A stretch of DNA of 5,786 nucleotides, taken from Burkholderiaceae bacterium (GTDB lineage: Bacteria; Pseudomonadota; Gammaproteobacteria; Burkholderiales; Burkholderiaceae). Numbering within the stretch: position 1 is the first letter of the stretch; every line of letters starts with the position of its first letter. Of this stretch, positions 1 to 4,866 are shown piece by piece. A program made the translations under genes and the position numbers. The stretch is from assembly GCA_947461335.1 (NCBI GenBank), contig CANHLB010000125.1, positions 1 to 5,786 on the forward strand, in the 5' to 3' direction. The notes below the pieces were generated by a model. It was given only the letters and a program-made list of their open reading frames with translations, searched no databases and was not told where the DNA came from.

Positions 1-956
1 TGAATGAGCGCATGAAAGAGCGTATTTACCCCTGGAAATATATTGATATTGGGATGCTTCATGAGCGTTTTAATAAAGCCAGTGATATCCCGGGGATTGG
101 GGACCAATATTAATAAGCTACCCTTCGCTATCCCTAACAAAGCGCAGGCAGTTAAGGCAAAAATATGTGTCATTGGTAAAGCACACAAAAATACCAGCTG
201 CTGTTCAGACTTTTGCTTTAACCCAGGATTGAGCCATAACTCAATCTGCATGATGTTCGAAAGAATATTTCTATGAAGTAAGACGGCGCCTTTAGAGGTG
301 CCAGTGGTTCCGCCGGTATATTGTAAAAAAGCAATGTCATCAAGACAAATATTTGGCTTTTTAAAATGGTGTGAAGCGCCAATATGCAGCGCCTCTTTAA
401 AGGCAATATGGGTAAAATCCCAGCTAGGGATAATCTTTTTTACATTGCGAGCAACCCAATTAATTACCAGACCTTTGAGGCCAAGCAGTTCTCCGGGGCT
501 ACTCACAATCACTTGGCGAATACCATCTAAAGGCTTGATTTCTTGATAGGTATGAGCAAAGTTCTCCATTAATACAATCACGGAAGCGCCGCTATCTCTT
601 AACTGAGCCTCAAGCTCCCGTGCAGTGTAAAGAGGATTGATATTAACTACGACATACCCAGCCCTCAGTGTGCCGATCATAGCCACTACATACTCAATGA
701 CATTGGGGTACATCAGCGCAACGCGTGCGCCCTTCTCTAGATTAAGTGTTTGCAAATAAGCTGCAAAATCTTTAGAAAGCCTATCAATCTCCCGATAGGA
801 GAAAAAGCTGCCCATAGCCTCAACTGCTTTACGATTGCCAAAACGCGCAAAGCATTCTTCTAAGAATTCTGCCAAAGAAGTATGGCTCAGTGGGCCTATC
901 TCATGTGGCACTCCTTGCGGGTAATTCTTTAGCCAAGGTTTTGATGTATTAGTCAT
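1..956 (-). CDS. fadD: Long-chain-fatty-acid--CoA ligase (FadD type), N-terminal 318 residues, runs off the left edge
   Basis: The minus-strand frame is open from ATG at 956 to the window edge and encodes the N-terminal part of an ATP-dependent acyl-CoA synthetase (ANL superfamily), which makes acyl-AMP and then acyl-CoA from free fatty acids. The P-loop/AMP-binding motif YTGGTTGTSKGA lies at residues 213-224, the same place as in E. coli FadD. Other FadD-like stretches are VALMYPNVIEY, NINPLYTARELEAQL, DSGASVIVL and PMTHIFALT, and the visible part ends in PGVNTLFHAL. FadD proteins are about 560 aa, so roughly 240 C-terminal residues are missing, including the later adenylation motifs and the mobile C-terminal domain. 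The start lies only 8 bp after the stop of the nucleosidase-like gene upstream and has no strong Shine-Dalgarno (SD), which suggests translation coupled to that gene. Family assignment is firm; chain-length preference cannot be read from the sequence. Confidence 0.93.
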   Translation of the reverse strand, partial: MTNTSKPWLKNYPQGVPHEIGPLSHTSLAEFLEECFARFGNRKAVEAMGSFFSYREIDRLSKDFAAYLQTLNLEKGARVALMYPNVIEYVVAMIGTLRAGYVVVNINPLYTARELEAQLRDSGASVIVLMENFAHTYQEIKPLDGIRQVIVSSPGELLGLKGLVINWVARNVKKIIPSWDFTHIAFKEALHIGASHHFKKPNICLDDIAFLQYTGGTTGTSKGAVLLHRNILSNIMQIELWLNPGLKQKSEQQLVFLCALPMTHIFALTACALLGIAKGSLLILVPNPRDITGFIKTLMKHPNINIFPGVNTLFHALI

Positions 957-964
957 GGTATTGA

Positions 965-1534
965 TCAACTCAATAGCTGTTTAAGCTTTTCTACAAATGC
1001 ATCTTGTCCATGATTGACTTTTTGATGCCACGCATTAGCTGCAGTTTCATTAGCCTCATCGGTGATGTATTTATAAGAATGCCATGGAATCTGATAGTGA
1101 TTAGCAATATAGGCAATGGCGAATAACTCCATATCCACTACATCTACTCCTTGGCTCAGTAACCAAGGGTCAGCAGCAGTGACAAAACTATCTCCAGAAC
1201 CGCAGACATATTCTCCTGATGATAAGTATTCAGATGGTCTGTCACAAAATGGAGTTTTGCCCCGGGGCGCTAGAGGTTCAGCGTCCATATCTCGCTGCAA
1301 TACTTTACTAATCTCTAGCAGGCCCTCTAGACTTGGATTAATCTTCCCTGCAGTACCAAAATTAATGATCTGTTTTGGTTGATGCTGCTCAATTGCTTTT
1401 AGGGTGGCCAAACTCGCATTAATCTTACCAACGCCGGAATAGACGAGATGAATCTTTGCATTTGGAATATTAGGCAGAGCCTCTCGCTTGAGCTCAGTCT
1501 CTAAAGCAGTGATAATGAGGATGTCTGTTTTCAT
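965..1534 (-). CDS. MTA/SAH nucleosidase-like protein (nucleoside phosphorylase superfamily), short form
   Basis: This 189-aa protein resembles 5'-methylthioadenosine/S-adenosylhomocysteine nucleosidase, which hydrolyses the adenine-ribose bond. The catalytic landmarks are present in order: Glu12 in TALETEL, SGVGKINAS at 33-41, NFGTAGK at 58-64, SGDSF at 113-117, VVDMELFAIA with Glu136 at 132-141, and Asp159 in YITDEAN. Glu12, Glu136 and Asp159 match Glu12, Glu174 and Asp197 of the E. coli enzyme. It is about 40 residues shorter than E. coli MTAN (232 aa). The losses appear to fall before SGVGK and between the GTAG and SGD motifs, so substrate choice may differ. Adenine released here would be the substrate of APRT, encoded divergently 11 bp away. 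It heads an apparent two-gene unit with fadD. The start has no clear SD; upstream there is only a weak -10-like GATAAT (minus strand, 1564-1559) inside apt. Superfamily is secure, exact substrate inferred. Confidence 0.82.
   Translation of the reverse strand: MKTDILIITALETELKREALPNIPNAKIHLVYSGVGKINASLATLKAIEQHQPKQIINFGTAGKINPSLEGLLEISKVLQRDMDAEPLAPRGKTPFCDRPSEYLSSGEYVCGSGDSFVTAADPWLLSQGVDVVDMELFAIAYIANHYQIPWHSYKYITDEANETAANAWHQKVNHGQDAFVEKLKQLLS
1488..1516 (+). promoter_or_regulatory. Predicted sigma-70 promoter for apt, inside the divergent nucleosidase gene
   Basis: TTGAGC at 1488-1493 (4/6 to TTGACA) is followed after exactly 17 bp by GATAAT at 1511-1516 (5/6 to TATAAT). Transcription would start near 1523, giving a leader of about 23 nt before the apt ATG. 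The whole site lies within the first codons of the minus-strand nucleosidase-like gene, which is forced by the 11-bp gap between the two genes. This is a consensus match only. Confidence 0.45.
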
Positions 1535-1545
1535 GATTGCGATGA

Positions 1546-2064
1546 ATGAATTTATTAGATTATCTACCTGGAGTGCCCGACTTTCCTAAACCCGGAATTT
1601 TGTTTCGAGACATATCCCCTTTGCTTGTAAACCCCGCTGCTTTTCAGAATGCTATCGTACAAATGGAGCGTTTAGCAGAGGAGTTTGATTACACCCATAT
1701 TTTAGGCATCGAATCCCGCGGTTTTATCTTTGGCTCAGCCTTGGCGCATCACACCCATAAAGGCCTGGCCTTGGCCAGAAAGCCCAATAAACTGCCTTTG
1801 GCAACGCATCGCGAGCAATACGGGCTGGAATATGGCTCTGATTCTCTAGAAATTGCGCAATCTACCCTACCTAAAAACGCCAGGGTCTTATTAGTGGACG
1901 ATGTTCTTGCTACCGGCGGAACTCTGATTGCTGCCAATCAATTATTACTGAGTGCTGGATTTGAGGTCAGCGGTGCAGTCACTCTTCTAGAAATCGCCGC
2001 TTTGAATGGCAGCCAAATACTAGATAGGCATGGCATCAAAAACAAAACCGTTTTAATTTGCTAA
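1546..2064 (+). CDS. apt: Adenine phosphoribosyltransferase
   Basis: This gene encodes a 172-aa cytoplasmic purine-salvage enzyme that makes AMP and pyrophosphate from adenine and PRPP. The N-terminus MNLLDYLPGVPDFPKPGILF, then RDISPLL, is typical APRT. GIESRGFIFGSALA lies near residues 54-67, the flexible-loop motif REQYGLEYGSD around 89-99, and the PRPP-binding motif VLLVDDVLATGGT around 114-126. The length fits the family (about 170-185 aa). The start is fixed: the in-frame codon just before the ATG (1543-1545) is the stop TGA, and the protein aligns from its first residue. No SD is visible in the short leader. The promoter probably lies inside the divergent nucleosidase gene (1488-1516), and transcription should end at the hairpin at 2069-2096. 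The neighbouring MTAN-like enzyme would supply adenine. Assignment is secure. Confidence 0.97.
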   Translation: MNLLDYLPGVPDFPKPGILFRDISPLLVNPAAFQNAIVQMERLAEEFDYTHILGIESRGFIFGSALAHHTHKGLALARKPNKLPLATHREQYGLEYGSDSLEIAQSTLPKNARVLLVDDVLATGGTLIAANQLLLSAGFEVSGAVTLLEIAALNGSQILDRHGIKNKTVLIC

Positions 2065-2068
2065 TGAT

Positions 2069-2096
2069 CTGCTCTTGTCATTAAAGCAGTTTTTTT
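2069..2096 (+). terminator. Rho-independent terminator of apt, overlapping the end of the convergent gene
   Basis: CTGCT(C)TT at 2069-2076 pairs with AAAGCAG at 2083-2089, giving a 7-bp stem with one bulged C and a 6-nt loop. Seven T residues follow (2090-2096). It starts 5 nt after the apt stop. The 3' arm and T-run double as the final codons (KKLL and stop) of the minus-strand YqjK-like gene. The stem is short, but the T-run and placement are convincing. Confidence 0.65.
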
Positions 2097-2362
2097 GTAC
2101 CTCTTAATAGTTTCATTACGCCCCAGCCGACTGCAAGCACCTTGCTAGCTAACTTCGGCTTGTAATGCGCTAAAGCCGCAAAGGCGCTAGTCCATAAAAG
2201 TGGATTACTTTTCAGAAAATGGTAAGCATCGACCCCTTTATCAGCCCAAGAAAGTGGCTTCTCCCAGGGTTCAAAATTGGCGGCGAATGCTTTACGTTCA
2301 CGTCCCGCTTGAACCTGCAGTTGATGTTGACGCTCTTGGAGAGCTGCTAATTTGGCGCTCAT
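2081..2362 (-). CDS. YqjK-like family protein
   Basis: This 93-aa basic protein is the last gene of a yqjD-yqjE-yqjK-type trio; E. coli has the same order and similar sizes. The N-terminal half (about residues 1-30) is a charged, Gln-rich probable coiled coil (KLAALQERQHQLQVQ). The C-terminal half has a mildly hydrophobic stretch (NPLLWTSAFAALAHY, about 53-67) and ends GWGVMKLLRGTKKLL, resembling the C-terminal part of E. coli YqjK. Its molecular function is unknown. The start codon overlaps the stop of the YqjE-like gene by 4 nt (ATGA). No SD precedes it, so translation is probably coupled. Its last codons overlap the apt terminator. Family assignment rests on weak sequence resemblance plus strong gene-order support. 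Confidence 0.75.
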   Translation of the reverse strand: MSAKLAALQERQHQLQVQAGRERKAFAANFEPWEKPLSWADKGVDAYHFLKSNPLLWTSAFAALAHYKPKLASKVLAVGWGVMKLLRGTKKLL

Positions 2363-2727
2363 TTTGATAACGCTTCACGGTCCTTGGCAAGCTCGGCAAT
2401 CGAAGCCTCAAACAATTTAGGCATCGTACGCAATGACTGAGTAATGAGGAGCGCCAAAATCAGTCCAATGATTAAAAAGGCAGCTGTCAATAAGCTCAAG
2501 GCCATCATCCGATCTGCTTCCCAGCTATAAATCACGATCAATAAAGCCAACATGACTAAGCCGAAGAACAAAAAGAATAAAGCGCACACAATCATGATGA
2601 GCAGCTTGATGAATTTGCTTCTCGCTATCTGTACATCTAGCGATAGTAACTCTAGACGAGTTTGTGCAATCGACGCGCCGGTAGCAGCAAGCCCTTTGAT
2701 TGAGGAGAGTAAATTTTCTTGAGACAT
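2359..2727 (-). CDS. YqjE-like inner-membrane protein (phage holin family / Holin-X domain)
   Basis: This gene encodes a 122-aa membrane protein. An amphipathic N-terminal region (about 1-38, SSIKGLAATGASIAQTRLELLSLDVQ) precedes two long hydrophobic helices at about 40-67 and 74-96, and a charged C-terminal tail follows. The RLELLSLDVQ element followed by two transmembrane segments is characteristic of YqjE proteins, which databases often label 'phage holin family' (PF07332). No prophage genes surround it, so a lytic role is not implied. It starts 6 bp after the stop of the DUF883 gene and overlaps the next gene by 4 nt, so the three genes are almost certainly co-transcribed. In E. coli, YqjE is a partner-type inner-membrane protein of the ribosome-binding YqjD. 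Confidence 0.85.
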   Translation of the reverse strand: MSQENLLSSIKGLAATGASIAQTRLELLSLDVQIARSKFIKLLIMIVCALFFLFFGLVMLALLIVIYSWEADRMMALSLLTAAFLIIGLILALLITQSLRTMPKLFEASIAELAKDREALSK

Positions 2728-2733
2728 GGTGCT

Positions 2734-3072
2734 CTAGCGACGACGAATGAAAAGGCCAATCAACAATCCTAATCCTGCTGCAACACCAATTGCCTCCCAG
2801 GGATTGCGATGCACAAAGTCATCGGCGCTTTCAGCGACTACCTTAGCTTTATCCGTTAATGTGCCTTCAAGACCTGAAAGGCTCTCTTTTGCTCCCGCAA
2901 TGGTTTCCAGGGCTTTATTACGTATGGAGTGCACCACCTCGCCTGGGTGATCTTCCGTTGCCTTAATCAATGCTTCAGCATCAGCCATCAGCGCCTTGAA
3001 TTCGCCAATGAGTTGATCTGCGCCAGCAACAGCTTCGTTTGCAATAGTGTGTTCAGTCTTTTTTGTGCTCAT
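2734..3072 (-). CDS. YqjD/ElaB-family (DUF883) membrane-anchored protein
   Basis: This 112-aa protein has a long, charged, helical N-terminal region (about 1-85, with several Ala/Glu/Lys-rich heptads). It ends in the DUF883 signature: HRNPWEAIGVAAGLGLLIGL at 88-107, then FIRRR. The last part is a single C-terminal membrane anchor with GxxxG-like spacing, closed by three arginines. E. coli YqjD and ElaB share this design. They anchor in the inner membrane, YqjD binds ribosomes, and both are induced in stationary phase. The SD is good: AGGAG lies 8 nt before ATG 3072. A -10-like TAGAAT (minus strand, 3106-3101) overlaps the stop codon of the Smr gene and may give the trio its own promoter, but no convincing -35 is visible. 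The gap to the Smr gene is 31 bp. Family identification is strong; ribosome binding here is extrapolated. Confidence 0.88.
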   Translation of the reverse strand: MSTKKTEHTIANEAVAGADQLIGEFKALMADAEALIKATEDHPGEVVHSIRNKALETIAGAKESLSGLEGTLTDKAKVVAESADDFVHRNPWEAIGVAAGLGLLIGLFIRRR

Positions 3073-3103
3073 CAGAATTGCTCCTATTTGGTATGCCTAT
3101 ATT

Positions 3104-3565
3104 CTAAGCATTTCTATGGGAAGAGCCTAGTAATAACACAGTCATTCCGGCATTACCCTCTTTGAAGCGCTTTAAGTATCTTTTTAATCCAGGACGGCGC
3201 CTCAAGAGCGTGTGGTAGTTATGAGTACCGTAGGCCACATTCTCGCCAAAATAGAATTCTTCCACACGATCTGCAAAACGATTATTTTCAAGGGCCTCAT
3301 GGACTGCCCTTTTGATATGGCCACCCTCGCCACTCGCACCATACCCATGAATCAGCACAATAGCCTTAATCCCTAGAGCAAGACACTTGCGTAAATAGTC
3401 AGTGAGCTGCTCTAAAGCTTCTTCAACTAAGGGGCTTCCTTGCTTAAGATTAATCTCAATGGTGTCTGAACTTAAATCTGGAGTGCTATCAGATCCACAA
3501 TGCGGACATTGACCGAACAATGTCCGTGCATTGCCACAATCTGGGCACTGGGCAATATCTAGCAC
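3104..3565 (-). CDS. Smr/MutS2 C-terminal-domain protein with N-terminal zinc ribbon
   Basis: This 153-aa protein begins with a CxxC-x9-CxxC zinc ribbon (Cys7, Cys10, Cys20, Cys23), then a short linker and an Smr-like domain (about 36-150). Family features are EINLKQGSPLVEEALEQL (36-53) and the glycine-rich loop VLIHGYGASGEGGHIKRAV at 70-88, matching the HGxGxG...RxAV core of Smr nucleases and nucleic-acid-binding proteins. The usual LDLHG motif before the first helix appears degenerate (INLKQG), so nuclease activity is uncertain. The start is a GTG at 3565 that overlaps the TAG stop of the preceding gene by 1 nt. No ATG occurs in frame upstream before a stop near 3611, and the only SD-like element is about 15 nt away, so translation is probably coupled. 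It sits between the exported-protein gene and the yqjDEK-like trio. The fold call is good; the role is unknown. Confidence 0.8.
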   Translation of the reverse strand: MLDIAQCPDCGNARTLFGQCPHCGSDSTPDLSSDTIEINLKQGSPLVEEALEQLTDYLRKCLALGIKAIVLIHGYGASGEGGHIKRAVHEALENNRFADRVEEFYFGENVAYGTHNYHTLLRRRPGLKRYLKRFKEGNAGMTVLLLGSSHRNA

Positions 3566-3864
3566 TAAGAGCAGTACTTGCCTTCTAGAATTGCAACATC
3601 TGTTGATTTGTCATCTACCATTAAGTTCAATGCCTTTTGGGCAAGTTCGCGATTCTCTTGAGTCTTTAGGTGAAGATTGATTAGGCTCGATACATCTTTT
3701 CTAATCGAGGTGTTGCCGTAGCGCAAACCCTTTAATGTAGAAACTGCCTCAGCAGAAATCTTGCACTGCTGATTAACTAATTCAGATGAATCTGATGTTT
3801 TGGTATTTGCATAAGCCACTGCAGCAACAGTGATAGATATAACGGCTAATAGGCCTTTTTTCAT
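3565..3864 (-). CDS. Small exported protein of unknown function
   Basis: This 99-aa protein has a clear Sec signal peptide: MKKGLLAVISITVAAVAYA, with probable cleavage after Ala19 (AYA/NT), leaving a mature part of about 80 residues. The mature protein is polar and mainly helical. It has exactly two cysteines, Cys34 and Cys98 (second last residue), which could form a periplasmic disulfide joining its ends. I do not recognise a domain. The start lies 1 nt after the stop of the HTH gene, with a good SD (AAGGA, 6 nt spacing) inside that gene's last codons, so the two are co-expressed. It overlaps the GTG start of the Smr gene by 1 nt. The gene is well supported by the signal peptide, SD and tight packing. 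Confidence 0.8.
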   Translation of the reverse strand: MKKGLLAVISITVAAVAYANTKTSDSSELVNQQCKISAEAVSTLKGLRYGNTSIRKDVSSLINLHLKTQENRELAQKALNLMVDDKSTDVAILEGKYCS

Positions 3865-3865
3865 T

Positions 3866-4045
3866 CTAGTTCCTTATTTTGTGACCACATGTTGGGCAAC
3901 AGCCCGAATCTTTTGCTTTTGATTTTCTGAGAGCGGCATACACACTAGATTCCGAAATCTCCAACTTTCTAGCTGCTTGAGCAGCAGTTAAGCCCTTCCC
4001 TACCCACTCCAAGGCTTGATGTGTTTTCGGTACCTGTCTTTTCAT
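3866..4045 (-). CDS. Small helix-turn-helix protein with C-terminal Cys-rich knuckle
   Basis: This 59-aa protein has a helix-turn-helix at about residues 18-41 (GLTAAQAARKLEISESSVYAAL), resembling the HTH of Hin/resolvase or Trp-repressor-like proteins. Its tail, SGCCPTCGHKIRN, carries Cys49, Cys50, Cys53 and His55, enough for a small metal site, perhaps completed by dimerisation. I chose ATG 4045 because GGGAGAGG lies 2 nt upstream (4055-4048). A GTG at 4066 would give 66 aa, but that codon overlaps the predicted -10 and has no SD. The promoter carries an 11-bp inverted repeat, so the protein is probably an autoregulator. The next gene starts 1 nt after its stop and encodes an exported protein. 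Target genes are unknown. Confidence 0.75.
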   Translation of the reverse strand: MKRQVPKTHQALEWVGKGLTAAQAARKLEISESSVYAALRKSKAKDSGCCPTCGHKIRN

Positions 4046-4047
4046 TT

Positions 4048-4055
4048 CCTCTCCC
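4048..4055 (-). promoter_or_regulatory. Shine-Dalgarno that sets the HTH gene start
   Basis: GGGAGAGG on the minus strand ends 2 nt before ATG 4045, with its GGAG core 5 nt away. It is the strongest SD in this region and favours the 59-aa product over the 66-aa GTG-start alternative. Confidence 0.65.
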
Positions 4056-4064
4056 AGTTCTATC

Positions 4065-4092
4065 ACTATATCACAACTTCAGTACTTGTGAA
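4065..4092 (-). promoter_or_regulatory. Predicted extended -10 promoter of the HTH-exported protein-Smr operon
   Basis: On the minus strand TTCACA (4092-4087, 5/6 to TTGACA) is followed after 16 bp by TATAGT (4070-4065, 5/6 to TATAAT). A TGA triplet directly before it provides the extended -10 TGn. Transcription would start near 4058, about 13 nt before the ATG, leaving just enough leader for the SD. An 11-bp inverted repeat covers the spacer and the -35. Confidence 0.6.
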
Positions 4093-4099
4093 GTTGTGA
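4071..4099. repeat. Perfect 11-bp inverted repeat, candidate operator of the HTH protein
   Basis: TCACAACTTCA (4071-4081) and TGAAGTTGTGA (4089-4099) are exact reverse complements around a 7-nt spacer (GTACTTG). The centre-to-centre distance of the arms is 18 bp, close to two helical turns, as expected for a dimeric repressor. The arms overlap the TGn of the extended -10 and the -35 of the HTH gene promoter, so binding would block it. A partial third copy (GTGAAGTG) begins at 4096. Binding by the HTH protein itself is inferred. Confidence 0.6.
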
Positions 4100-4116
4100 A
4101 GTGTAATTAATATATC

Positions 4117-4224
4117 ATGACAAACCCTAATCAAGGGATTTGAGGATCTAGTGGATTAAGTATTGGGAATTTGGCTGATAAGCCTGATTTTGCTAATAAA
4201 GTCAGCCAAGTAGGCGGACGATAG
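4117..4224 (+). pseudogene. Possible relic of a small KGG-motif stress protein (one in-frame TGA)
   Basis: One frame runs from ATG 4117 to TAG 4222-4224, 35 codons interrupted only by a TGA at 4141-4143. It reads MTNPNQGI, stop, then GSSGLSI and GNLADKPDFANKVSQVGGR. The last part matches the spacing GNxAxxPxxAxxxxxxGG of the KGG/Con-10 motif in small bacterial stress proteins such as E. coli YciG. There is no SD before the ATG and the motif occurs once. It could be a decayed gene or chance; a sequence search of relatives would decide. Confidence 0.22.
4171..4209. repeat. 8-bp inverted repeat upstream of the lipoprotein gene
   Basis: TTGGCTGA (4171-4178) and TCAGCCAA (4202-4209) are exact reverse complements separated by 23 nt. 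The right arm lies about where a -35 would be for a -10-like TATGAT at 4225-4230. A smaller hairpin GGCT-gata-AGCC (4173-4184) shares the left arm. It may be an operator or a leader structure. No T-run follows, so it is not a terminator. Confidence 0.3.
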
Positions 4225-4253
4225 TATGATTTGAGTGATTAAAGGGAGCCCAT

Positions 4254-4790
4254 ATGTACCGTATTATTTTTCTAATAGCAGTGAGTCTTGCGCTTATCTC
4301 CTGCAGAGGTAACGATAAAGTGGTGAGCGGCTGGGAAATTAATGATGTCTATCACTCAACCATCATCACTCCAAATCCCACTACTGGAGAAAAAGTCTAT
4401 CAGGGCCCTCCTATCAATACGATGGATGCTGCCAATACCTATGAAATGTACAGTCTTAGAAGCACGAAATCTAAAGAGGGTGCTGTTTCCTACGAACTCT
4501 TGGTTCAGCTAACGTATTACAGTAAATGGCGCTATTACGATGCCGCTTCAGTAAGAAATAAACCAACTAGCTCATTTAAGGTGGTATCTAGAGAAGCTGG
4601 GCTTTGCGAGCAAGCCGGCTGCATGTTCAAAGAATTACTTGCCATTCAATTAAGCGATGCATTCATTAAAGAAAATATGAGTGGGTTTGAGCTGAGCATT
4701 TCATCTAAGAGCGGCTTAACCAGTGTTCTATTCGTCCCCTCTCAATACCTTAAGGGTTATCTGAAAGCAGTTGAAGGCAAGAACTACTAG
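4254..4790 (+). CDS. Putative lipoprotein of unknown function
   Basis: This 178-aa protein has a lipoprotein signal peptide: MYRIIFLIAVSLALISC, with lipobox LISC and the lipidated residue Cys17. The residues after it (RGND) have no Asp at +2, so outer-membrane sorting is the default expectation. The mature part is rich in Tyr, Ser and beta-type stretches (SYELLVQLTYYSKWRYYDAA, about 79-98). It has two close cysteines, Cys118 and Cys123 (GLCEQAGCMF), which could form a small disulfide loop. I recognise no named domain; the pattern suggests a beta-rich periplasmic domain. The SD is good (GGGAG, 5 nt before ATG). A TATGAT at 4225-4230 may be the -10, without a clear -35. The gene stands alone, divergent from the HTH operon, and ends before the strong terminator at 4822-4851. 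Confidence 0.82.
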   Translation: MYRIIFLIAVSLALISCRGNDKVVSGWEINDVYHSTIITPNPTTGEKVYQGPPINTMDAANTYEMYSLRSTKSKEGAVSYELLVQLTYYSKWRYYDAASVRNKPTSSFKVVSREAGLCEQAGCMFKELLAIQLSDAFIKENMSGFELSISSKSGLTSVLFVPSQYLKGYLKAVEGKNY

Positions 4791-4821
4791 GCTCTCAAGG
4801 CCATATACATTAAGCCTTAAA

Positions 4822-4851
4822 TGAAAAAGCCACCCGAAGGTGGCTTTTTCA
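4822..4851. terminator. Bidirectional Rho-independent terminator between the lipoprotein and phasin genes
   Basis: TGAAAAAGCCACC (4822-4834) pairs perfectly with GGTGGCTTTTTCA (4839-4851) around the loop CGAA, a 13-bp stem. The GC core is flanked by A5 on the left and T5 on the right, so both strands give a hairpin with a U-tract. It lies between two convergent genes and can end both transcripts. Confidence 0.9.
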
Positions 4852-4866
4852 ATGCAGAGATAAAAA

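Noticed and set aside
43..546. Plus-strand open frames across the left 550 bases
   Set aside because: They lie opposite the well-supported fadD frame, show no SD or recognisable protein features, and are explained as antisense shadows.
1116..1382. Plus-strand open frame inside the nucleosidase-like gene
   Set aside because: It is antisense to a conserved enzyme with intact catalytic motifs; no start signal or family features.
2359..2727. Holin gene as a sign of a prophage
   Set aside because: The 'holin family' label is a database name for YqjE-like proteins; neighbours are the yqjD and yqjK-like genes and no phage gene is present.
2747..3165. Two plus-strand open frames over the DUF883 gene and its upstream region
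   Set aside because: They are antisense to the DUF883 and Smr genes, have no SD, and encode no recognisable protein.
3866..4066. Longer 66-aa HTH product starting at GTG 4066
   Set aside because: The GTG overlaps the predicted -10 element and has no SD, whereas ATG 4045 has GGGAGAGG just upstream.
4141..4143. TGA in the KGG-like frame as a selenocysteine codon
   Set aside because: The frame is tiny, has no SD, and the motif has no known selenoprotein members; decay or chance is far simpler.
4171..4209. Inverted repeat as a terminator or riboswitch
   Set aside because: No T-run follows, the loop is long, and no known riboswitch core is recognisable.
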